A DNA stretch of 64,000 nt from Phenylobacterium glaciei (GTDB lineage Bacteria > Pseudomonadota > Alphaproteobacteria > Caulobacterales > Caulobacteraceae), in the NCBI RefSeq assembly GCF_016772415.1, contig NZ_JAGSGD010000001.1, positions 2,877,501 to 2,941,500 of the forward strand, in the 5' to 3' direction. How positions within the stretch are numbered: the stretch's first letter is position 1; every line of letters begins with the position of its first letter. Positions 53,406-59,826 of this stretch are shown piece by piece. Both the position numbers and the translations under genes were made by a program. The notes under the pieces are model-generated. The model was given only the letters and a program-made list of their open reading frames with translations. It ran no database searches and was not told the origin of the DNA.

Positions 53406-54611
53406 TCAGGTGGACTGCGTGTTGTCGGGCAGGTTCAGGATGCGCTTGGAGATGATGTTGTTCTGGATCTCCACCGAGCCGCCATAGATCGACATCGCCT
53501 TGCCCGACAGCCAGCCGCGCACGGTCTCGATCTCTTCCTGATTGAACTCCGCGCCCTGCCAGCCCAGGCCCTGGTGGCCCATGATCTCCAGCGTGAGCTC
53601 GGCGCGTCCCTGGGACACCACCGTGGCGGAGTTCTTCAGCACCGAGGCGCCGTTGGTGGCGCCCGACGCTTCCTTCGATTCCGCCACCACCCGGGCCAGG
53701 GTCAGGCCGTGGATGCGGGCGTCCATCAGGTGCTTGGTCAGGCGGGTGCGCAGGTCCAGGTCGGCGATGCGGCCGTCGGCGTCGACCTCCACATAGCGCT
53801 TGGCGATCTCGTTCAGCGGTACGGTGCGGCCACCGCCGCTCGTGCCCGTCTGGCTGGCCCGTTCATGCTGCAGCAGGCGCTTGCCCACGGTCCAGCCGCC
53901 GTTCAGGGGACCCAGCAGGCCATTCTTCTCGGCCCGCGCCTCCGTGAAGAAGGTCTCGCAGAACGGCGAGGCCCCGGCGATCAGGGCGATCGGCCGCGGA
54001 TCGATGGCCTTCTGGTGCATGTCGATCAGCATGAAGCTGATGCCCTCATGCTTCTTGGCGGAGAAGTCGGTGCGCACCAGCGCGCCGCACCAGTCGGAGT
54101 ACTGGGCCCCGCTCGTCCACGTCTTCTGGCCGTTGATCACGTAGTGGTCGCCGGCGTCCTCGCACTTCATCTGCAGGGAGGCCAGGTCGGAACCCGCGCC
54201 GGGCTCGGAATAGCCCACGCACCACTGGACATCGCCGCGCACGATGGGCGGGATGTGCTGCTGCTTCTGCTCATTGGTGCCGTAGTCCATGATCGTCGGG
54301 CCGATCATGGTCACGCCCATCCCGAACATCAGCGGATTGAAGGCGCCGATCTTGGCCATCTCCTGGGCCAGGACACGGGCGTGTTGGGGCGACAGACCGC
54401 CGCCGCCATATTCCGCCGGCCAGGTGGGGGTGGCCCAGCCCTTCAGACCGATGGCCTTGCGCCAGGCCTTGAGCTCGGCGTTGGTGGTGGTCACCTCGGT
54501 CGCGGCCAGGAAGCCCTTGCCCTTCAGCGAGGCCGGGAAGTTGGCCTCCAGCCAGGTCTTGGCTTCGCCACGGAATTCCTCGAGGTCGAGGTCGCCTCCG
54601 AAATCGGCCAT
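53406..54611 (-). CDS. Acyl-CoA dehydrogenase
   Basis: A 401-residue FAD-dependent acyl-CoA dehydrogenase. Key stretches are WCVGYSEPGAGSDLASLQMK, VINGQKTWTSGAQYSDWCG, LLQHERASQTGTSGGG and SIYGGSVEIQNNIISKRILNLP at the C-terminus. It is the same class as the long ACAD at 31216. It lies 94 bp before the desaturase gene on the same strand and may act with it in lipid or sterol-like acyl catabolism. Confidence 0.93.
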   Translation of the reverse strand: MADFGGDLDLEEFRGEAKTWLEANFPASLKGKGFLAATEVTTTNAELKAWRKAIGLKGWATPTWPAEYGGGGLSPQHARVLAQEMAKIGAFNPLMFGMGVTMIGPTIMDYGTNEQKQQHIPPIVRGDVQWCVGYSEPGAGSDLASLQMKCEDAGDHYVINGQKTWTSGAQYSDWCGALVRTDFSAKKHEGISFMLIDMHQKAIDPRPIALIAGASPFCETFFTEARAEKNGLLGPLNGGWTVGKRLLQHERASQTGTSGGGRTVPLNEIAKRYVEVDADGRIADLDLRTRLTKHLMDARIHGLTLARVVAESKEASGATNGASVLKNSATVVSQGRAELTLEIMGHQGLGWQGAEFNQEEIETVRGWLSGKAMSIYGGSVEIQNNIISKRILNLPDNTQST

Positions 54612-54703
54612 ATCGTTCTCTCCCGCGGATCGTTCGTTGGCCCTAGTCTAAGCCTCTGAAACGGCGCGCCAAGTGTGACGTTGCGGCAGCGCGCAAACGA
54701 AAA

Positions 54704-54734
54704 CCGCCGGCGCTGGGGGGACCAGCGCCGGCGG
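54704..54734 (-). terminator. Rho-independent terminator after the UrcA-like gene
   Basis: A perfect 13-bp stem (CCGCCGGCGCTGG/CCAGCGCCGGCGG) with a 5-base loop; on the minus strand it is followed by UUUUCGUUU. It lies 28 bp past the stop at 54763. Confidence 0.92.
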
Positions 54735-54762
54735 CTTCAAAACCCTACAGCGTAGGGGGCTC

Positions 54763-55278
54763 TTACATCGAGGCGACTTGGCTCGAACCCTCGGTGCGGG
54801 CCAGCTGGCGCAGTTGCACCTTGGCCGAGCGCACGGCGCCGGTGACGCAGGCGCGGTAGTCAGGGGCGTAATCGTTGGTCGCCTTGCAGACGGTGTCGGC
54901 GGCGGCGGCGATGTCGGCCGAGATTTGCTCGTTCGAGCGGCCCGCCAGGGCGACGCGGACGCTGGCCACTTGGGTGCGGCCGTCTTCCAGCTTGGCGAAA
55001 CGGACCGGCGCGGCGTTGGCGGCCACACGGGCGCGGTGGATGGCGTAGAAGTCGCTGTTGGCCTTGTGGACCGAGGCCGACCAGCAGTCACCGGCGGGAG
55101 CGCCACAAACCGTCGTGGCGGCGTCGCGGATTTCAGCGCGGACCTGGGCCACGGTCTTGCCAGTCAGGGCGATGCGGACGCTCTCGACGTTCACCGAAGG
55201 CGCGGCCTCAGCGGCGAACGAAGGGGCGGCGAAGGCGGCGACGGTGGCGGCGACGGCGAAAGCAGCAAAGGTCTTCAT
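54763..55278 (-). CDS. UrcA-like secreted protein with two repeated domains
   Basis: A 171-residue protein with a signal peptide (residues 1-22, ending PSFA-AE). Two similar halves follow. The first is SVNVESVRIALTGKTVAQVR, then AATTVCGAP and a second Cys (GDCWSA). The second is QVASVRVALAGRSNEQISAD, then AADTVCKAT and YRACVTGAV. Each half has the UrcA pattern of strand, helix and two Cys. It is probably periplasmic, of unknown function. A strong terminator follows. Confidence 0.75.
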   Translation of the reverse strand: MKTFAAFAVAATVAAFAAPSFAAEAAPSVNVESVRIALTGKTVAQVRAEIRDAATTVCGAPAGDCWSASVHKANSDFYAIHRARVAANAAPVRFAKLEDGRTQVASVRVALAGRSNEQISADIAAAADTVCKATNDYAPDYRACVTGAVRSAKVQLRQLARTEGSSQVASM

Positions 55279-55540
55279 GGATGTTCTTCCCGACTGTGTT
55301 TTGCGTGTTGGTGAGTAATTGAACTTGTCGAGAACGCTTTTGGGGCAATCGATTTAAACTGTGGTTTATCAACACAGTGAATAAGGTTTTAATCAAATCT
55401 GTATTTTACGTTACTTCATATATACACAAACAGACGCCCGACCGCGCAGGCGCAGGCCCGCATCTGCAGGGTCAGAGAGTCCGCAAATAGCTTGTCGGTA
55501 AGGGATCAGGCGGTCGGGCGGCCATCGCGCCGCGCCGGGG
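55279..55540. promoter_or_regulatory. AT-rich upstream region of the UrcA-like gene
   Basis: No gene is seen in this gap. It is strikingly AT-rich from 55310 to 55435. The motif at 55409-55430 is shared with the upstream region of the secreted protein at 36609. The part at 55440-55540 is GC-rich and lies after the carbonic anhydrase stop. Confidence 0.5.
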
Positions 55541-56143
55541 TTACTCTTCGCAGTGGTTGCCCACCGAGACGTTGAGATCGGTCAGCAGGCCGTTTTCCAG
55601 CGAATAGACCAGGCCGTGGACGCAGAGGTTCTGGCCGCGCGTCCAGGCGTCCTGCACGAAAACGTCGGTGGCCACGTTCTTAACCTGGCGGATGACGTTC
55701 AGCTCGCACAGGCGGTCCAGGCGCTCGCCCCGGGTGCCCAGCTTGTCGAGTTCGCAGCGGTGCTCCTCGTGCACCTCGCGGATCGGGTGCAGCCAGTGAT
55801 CCACCAGGCCGCGCCGCTCGCCGTCCACCGCCGCGGCCACGCCGCCGCAGCCGTAGTGACCCACCACCATGATGTGCTTCACCTTCAGCACATCGACCGC
55901 GAACTGCAGAACCGACAGATAGTTGGCGTCCTGCGGCGGGGCGAGGTTGGCGACGTTGCGGTGCACGAACAGCTCGCCCGGATCGAGATCGACGATCTCG
56001 TTGGCCGGCACCCGGCTGTCGGAACAGCCGATCCACAGATAGTCCGGCGCCTGCTGGCCCTTGAGCCTCTCGAAGAAGCCGGGATCGGCCGCGACCTTGC
56101 GCGCGGCCCAAGCCTTGTTGTTCGCCTTCAGGTCATCGAGCAT
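55541..56143 (-). CDS. Beta-carbonic anhydrase
   Basis: A 200-residue zinc enzyme interconverting CO2 and bicarbonate. The ATG at 56143 gives MLDDLKANNKAWAARKVAAD; the longer frame overlaps the GFA gene and is not coding. Zinc ligands and the catalytic dyad are in LWIGCSDSRVPANEIV (Cys, Asp, Arg) and MVVGHYGCGGVAAAV (His, Cys). No signal peptide, so cytoplasmic. Can/CynT type. Confidence 0.96.
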   Translation of the reverse strand: MLDDLKANNKAWAARKVAADPGFFERLKGQQAPDYLWIGCSDSRVPANEIVDLDPGELFVHRNVANLAPPQDANYLSVLQFAVDVLKVKHIMVVGHYGCGGVAAAVDGERRGLVDHWLHPIREVHEEHRCELDKLGTRGERLDRLCELNVIRQVKNVATDVFVQDAWTRGQNLCVHGLVYSLENGLLTDLNVSVGNHCEE

Positions 56144-56186
56144 GGCCGCGCCATACGCCCGCCAAGCCGAGGCCGCAACCCCCGAC

Positions 56187-56582
56187 TCAGCCTTCGCGCG
56201 GTCCCGGCCAAGCCTCTCTGGCCCCCTCCGCCGCCACAGACATGCCCACACCGTCGCTGGCCCGAACCGGCAGGCCGGTGGGGTCGAAGCCGTCCAGGCA
56301 AAAGACATTGACCTCATACAGGTCGCGCGCCGCGCGCTTGCGGTGGAAGACGTAGATGCCGCAGGTCCGGCAGAAATGGTGCCGCGCCCGGTGAGTGTTC
56401 CACTCATAGGCGCCGAGCTGGTCCTCCCCCGACAGCACCGTCAGGAGATCGGCGCGCACCCGCACCATCCGCGCGTTCTTCTTCACGCACAGAGAACAGT
56501 CGCAGGCGGTCAGGTGATCAATCTCCGCCTCGATGGCGAAGGTCACCGCCCCGCAATGGCAGGAGCCGAGATGACGGGTCAT
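56187..56582 (-). CDS. GFA (glutathione-dependent formaldehyde-activating enzyme) family protein
   Basis: A 131-residue zinc protein with the GFA/CENP-V Cys pattern: GSCHCGAVTF, TACDCSLCVKKNARM and HHFCRTCGIYVFHRKR. GFA proteins bind thiol adducts such as S-hydroxymethylglutathione. It lies 43 bp before carbonic anhydrase. The 5' side (56597-56619) carries a perfect 10-bp-stem hairpin GCGCCTCCCG/CGGGAGGCGC. Confidence 0.92.
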   Translation of the reverse strand: MTRHLGSCHCGAVTFAIEAEIDHLTACDCSLCVKKNARMVRVRADLLTVLSGEDQLGAYEWNTHRARHHFCRTCGIYVFHRKRAARDLYEVNVFCLDGFDPTGLPVRASDGVGMSVAAEGAREAWPGPREG

Positions 56583-56633
56583 GCGGGTCCCCGGTCGCGC
56601 CTCCCGGGACGGGAGGCGCTCGAGGATACGCTC

Positions 56634-56685
56634 TAGAGCATGTCAGGCGCAGGTGGGAACCGGTTCGCCGCCCGGACAGGCTCTA
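56634..56685. repeat. Interspersed palindromic element
   Basis: Ends TAGAGCATGTC and GACAGGCTCTA match as an inverted repeat with one mismatch, and the middle has GGGAACCGG. Elements starting TAGAGCATG with an inner GTGGGAACCGG are a common intergenic repeat in alphaproteobacteria. Here it lies between the GFA and MAPEG genes. Confidence 0.6.
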
Positions 56686-56697
56686 ACGTCAAGGAGA

Positions 56698-56750
56698 TAG
56701 ACCCTTTTTGTCCGGGTCAGGTTGTTTCAACCTGACCCGGAAAGGGTCTA
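56698..56750 (-). repeat. 53-bp near-perfect palindrome at the MAPEG gene end
   Basis: An outer stem TAGACCCTT/AAGGGTCTA (56698-56706 and 56742-56750) and an inner 14-bp stem (56711-56724 with 56728-56741) with a 3-base loop. It begins within the MAPEG stop codon. No clear U-tract, so it may be a terminator-like structure or another interspersed repeat. Confidence 0.65.
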
Positions 56751-57143
56751 GGCCAGGCCCACCAGGGCGGCAAACACCATCACGGTACCCACCACGCCGA
56801 CCGCCCAGGCCAGGGGCCGCACCATCGGTACGCCGAAGATGTAGAGAACCGCGTGGACGACCCGGGAATAGAAGAACAGCTGCGCGCCCAGCACCGTCGT
56901 GCCGTTGGACACCCCGGCGACAGCCGCCACCAGCACCAGGGGCGCGAACATCGTCAGCCCCTCGCGGTGATTGTCCACCACCCGCTTCATCCGCGCGTGG
57001 AAGCCGCTCGGCGGCGGCAGGTCGTCGCGGGAATTGGCCAGCGGCACCGCGCCCTGGGACCTGATGCCCACCAGGGCCTGGACGAAGACCAACACGAAAA
57101 GCAGGCCGACCGAATAGGTCAGCATCGTCAGTTCAACACTCAT
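56748..57143 (-). CDS. MAPEG family membrane protein
   Basis: A 131-residue protein with four hydrophobic segments (LTMLTYSVGLLFVLVFVQAL; MFAPLVLVAAVAGV; AQLFFYSRVVHAVLYIFGV; WAVGVVGTVMVFAAL). The typical stretch between helices 1 and 2 is FHARMKRVVDNHREGLTMF, with the N-H-x-E pattern of MAPEG proteins. The family includes glutathione-dependent microsomal enzymes; the bacterial role is unclear. Confidence 0.9.
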   Translation of the reverse strand: MSVELTMLTYSVGLLFVLVFVQALVGIRSQGAVPLANSRDDLPPPSGFHARMKRVVDNHREGLTMFAPLVLVAAVAGVSNGTTVLGAQLFFYSRVVHAVLYIFGVPMVRPLAWAVGVVGTVMVFAALVGLA

Positions 57144-57212
57144 GATTTCCGCCCCGAATGCGCTTCCTGCTGAAGCTTCACCTTGGGAGGTTCAGCCCGC
57201 CGGGCGGCGACG

Positions 57213-57986
57213 TCAACCTTTCCGGGCGACGGGCGAAATCTCGACCGGCAGCTCCGCCAGCAGGTCCGGCAGGGCGCGCCAGGCGATGTCGCCGCTGGCC
57301 TGCGTCCAGGCGATGAACCTGTCCAGGAACCGCCAGGCCGCCTCATCGTGATCGAGATGGTGGGTCAGCAGGCCGACCGGCGCGGCCCAGAGTCCCGCCT
57401 GCCGCCGCTCGGCGAGCAGCTCGCGCAGGCGCTCCAGAATCCTGCCCTCGCCGCGGAACCGCGCGCCCCCTCGCCAGCGCAGCAGGTCGACATGGGTGTC
57501 CACCCGGGGCGCCTTCTCCAGCGGCGCGGTCTCGGCCCAGGCTGACCAACCGATATAGCCGCAGTCCTGCAGCACCGCCGGCAGCTCGGGATGGATGTCG
57601 TTCCAGGGCGGCACGAACACCTGGACCGCCCCCGGGAGTCCGGAGACCTTAGCCCAGCCGGCCCGCATCTGGGTGGCGACCCGAATCCGCATCCAGGCGT
57701 GGGGGAATTCCCCAGCCGCGGGGCCGTCTCGGCGGTTCTGGTGGTCCACACCGTGCTGGGCGACGCTGACCAGAGTCTCTCCCGCCAGCCGCGCCGACAG
57801 GGCTTTCAGATCCCCGTCGGGGATCACCGCCAGGGTGAGAGGCGTGTCGTGGGCCGCCGCGGCGGTCAGCAGCCGATCGAGCTCCGCCGACGGTGCGCGG
57901 GCGTCGTCGTCGCGCCACCACAGCACGGGCTTGCGGCCGGCTTTACGCCAGCGGCCCAGTTCCTGTTGCAGCAGCAGCCAACGCAT
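57213..57986 (-). CDS. Polysaccharide deacetylase-like protein
   Basis: About 257 residues from the ATG at 57986 (MRWLLLQQELGRWRKAGRKP); the frame is open further upstream, so the start is uncertain. The NodB-like motif 1 is LWWRDDDARAPS (Asp pair), motif 2 is VAQHGVDHQNR (H-x3-H) and a later motif is VFVPPWNDIHPE. The fold suggests a metal-dependent deacetylase; the substrate is unknown. No signal peptide in the chosen form. Confidence 0.8.
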   Translation of the reverse strand: MRWLLLQQELGRWRKAGRKPVLWWRDDDARAPSAELDRLLTAAAAHDTPLTLAVIPDGDLKALSARLAGETLVSVAQHGVDHQNRRDGPAAGEFPHAWMRIRVATQMRAGWAKVSGLPGAVQVFVPPWNDIHPELPAVLQDCGYIGWSAWAETAPLEKAPRVDTHVDLLRWRGGARFRGEGRILERLRELLAERRQAGLWAAPVGLLTHHLDHDEAAWRFLDRFIAWTQASGDIAWRALPDLLAELPVEISPVARKG

Positions 57987-58201
57987 GGGCCTGAATGCAC
58001 TCTCCACTGCCGACCCCGCCCGACGACGCCCGCTGACAGGAATGACGCCGCGTGAGGCGCCACCCCTCATGATCACGACCAAATTGCCGCAAGGGCGCTT
58101 GTCGCCTCCGACCGAAGCGGGGCATCTGAGGGAAATATAGGCGATCGCCCAACGTCTCTTGAGTCAAAGCCCTGGAAGACCCCGCCGCCCCCATCGATCT
58201 A

Positions 58202-58696
58202 TTGAGCGTGTACCTGGAGAAGCGGGCCAATCTCGTGCGCTTCTTCGCCGCCCGGCTCGGCTCCGTGGCGCTGGCGGAAGACCTCGCCCAGGATCTGTAT
58301 CTCAAGGTCGCAGCCCTGGACCCGGCCGAACCGATCCTGAGTCCGTCGGCCATGCTGTTTCGCATGGGCTCGAACCTGATGCTGGACCGGCTGCGCAAGG
58401 AGCGGCGCACGGTGGTCCGTGACGACGCCTGGATAAAGACCGAGCGTACCTCCATCGGCGGTGAGGACGTGGTCGATGACCCTCCGGCCGACGAGGCCCT
58501 GGCCGGGCGCCAGCGGCTCGCCCAACTCACCACAGCCCTGGAAGACCTGCCGCCGCGCATGAGGCGGGCCTTTCAGCTTCACAAGCTGGACGGTCTCAGC
58601 CACGCTGAGACGGCGCGGGCGATGGGAATTTCGATCAGCGCGGTGGAAAAACACATCAGCGGCGCCCTGAAAACTCTGCTGGCGAGGCTGGGATGA
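58202..58696 (+). CDS. ECF sigma factor (FecI type)
   Basis: A 164-residue sigma-70 family factor. Region 2 spans VRFFAARLGSVALAEDLAQDLYLKV to LFRMGSNLMLDRLRKERR, and region 4 is MRRAFQLHKLDGLSHAETARAMGISISAVEKHISGALKTLLARL. No ATG fits; a TTG at 58202 or GTG at 58208 starts just before the helix SVYLEKRANLV. It is followed by its FecR partner and a signalling receptor. It should direct transcription of the receptor gene when the ligand is bound. Confidence 0.92.
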   Translation: MSVYLEKRANLVRFFAARLGSVALAEDLAQDLYLKVAALDPAEPILSPSAMLFRMGSNLMLDRLRKERRTVVRDDAWIKTERTSIGGEDVVDDPPADEALAGRQRLAQLTTALEDLPPRMRRAFQLHKLDGLSHAETARAMGISISAVEKHISGALKTLLARLG

Positions 58697-58808
58697 AACG
58701 GAAAACTCGCCTCACAGGCTTTTTTCACCCGTTGAGTGGGGGGTTCTCCAGCTTGGCGACGTCATGGTGTCAGGGAGGCGGAGTCACCCGCCGGGGTTGC
58801 ATGGTCCG

Positions 58809-59798
58809 ATGAACGAGTCGCTGCAGGAAGGGATCGACGCCACGCGCGACGCCGCAGCCGACTGGTTGATGCAGATGCGCGCGCCACAGGCCGACGAAAC
58901 CGATTGGCTGGCCTTCGAGGCCTGGCTGGGAGCCTCCCCAGACCACGCTGCGGCCTATGACGCCGCGATGGCCCTGTGGGAAGAGCTGGACGCCGCCGGC
59001 CCGGTCCTCAAGGCCGCCTTGGATCCGCACGGCCCCGGCGCCCGTCGGCAACGTCCGCCGCCGCCGCTTGGCGCGTCGCGTCGCTGGACCATGGCCGCGA
59101 GCCTGGCCGCTGCGGCCCTCGTGGTGGCCGTCGTCCCCTGGCGCGACATCACCGCCCCCACCACGGTCTACGCCACAGGCAAGGGCGAGCGCCGCACCGT
59201 CACCCTGGCCGACGGCACCCGCATCGACCTAAACGCCGGCTCCAAGATCAGCGTCAAGCTGGGCAGCCGTGAACGTCGCGTCGTCATGGAGGACGCCGAG
59301 GCGGTGTTCGATGTGACCAAGGACCCCAAGCGGCCCTTCGTGATCGCCAGCGGCGACCGCACGGTCCGGGTCGTGGGCACTCAGTTCGACGTCCGCCGCC
59401 GCGACGGCCGCATCGCGGTCACCGTGGCCCGCGGCATCGTGGAGGTGCGGCCCGCCGCCGGCGCCTCCGGACAGGCCATCCGGCTGACCCCCGGCCTGCG
59501 CCTCGACCATGTCGAGGGCGCGGCCCATTCCGAACTCAGCAAGGTCACCCCGCAGGAGGTGTTCGACTGGCGCACCGGCCGCCTGGTCTATCGCAACCGC
59601 CCCCTGGAGGAGGTGGTGGCGGACATCAACCGCTATACCGAGACGCCGCTGAAGCTCGCCGACGCCCGGACCGGCCAGATCAGATTCTCCGGGGTCCTGG
59701 TGCTCGACGACCATCAGGCCGTGGTGCGGAGCCTCGTGATGCTCGCCCCAATCACTTCCGTTAACACCCGAGACAGCATACTGCTTCGCGCCCAGTAA
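58809..59798 (+). CDS. FecR family anti-sigma regulator
   Basis: A 329-residue single-pass inner-membrane protein. The N-terminal DUF4880/FecR_N domain has AADWLMQMRAPQADETDWLAFEAWL. One membrane segment is MAASLAAAALVVAVVPW (about 98-114). The periplasmic FecR domain begins YATGKGERRTVTLADGTRIDLNAGS and the C-terminal STN-like part ends VLDDHQAVVRSLVMLAP. It relays the receptor signal to the sigma factor at 58202. Confidence 0.93.
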   Translation: MNESLQEGIDATRDAAADWLMQMRAPQADETDWLAFEAWLGASPDHAAAYDAAMALWEELDAAGPVLKAALDPHGPGARRQRPPPPLGASRRWTMAASLAAAALVVAVVPWRDITAPTTVYATGKGERRTVTLADGTRIDLNAGSKISVKLGSRERRVVMEDAEAVFDVTKDPKRPFVIASGDRTVRVVGTQFDVRRRDGRIAVTVARGIVEVRPAAGASGQAIRLTPGLRLDHVEGAAHSELSKVTPQEVFDWRTGRLVYRNRPLEEVVADINRYTETPLKLADARTGQIRFSGVLVLDDHQAVVRSLVMLAPITSVNTRDSILLRAQ

Positions 59799-59826
59799 CA
59801 CTGATACTTCGGCGGGGTGCATCGTC

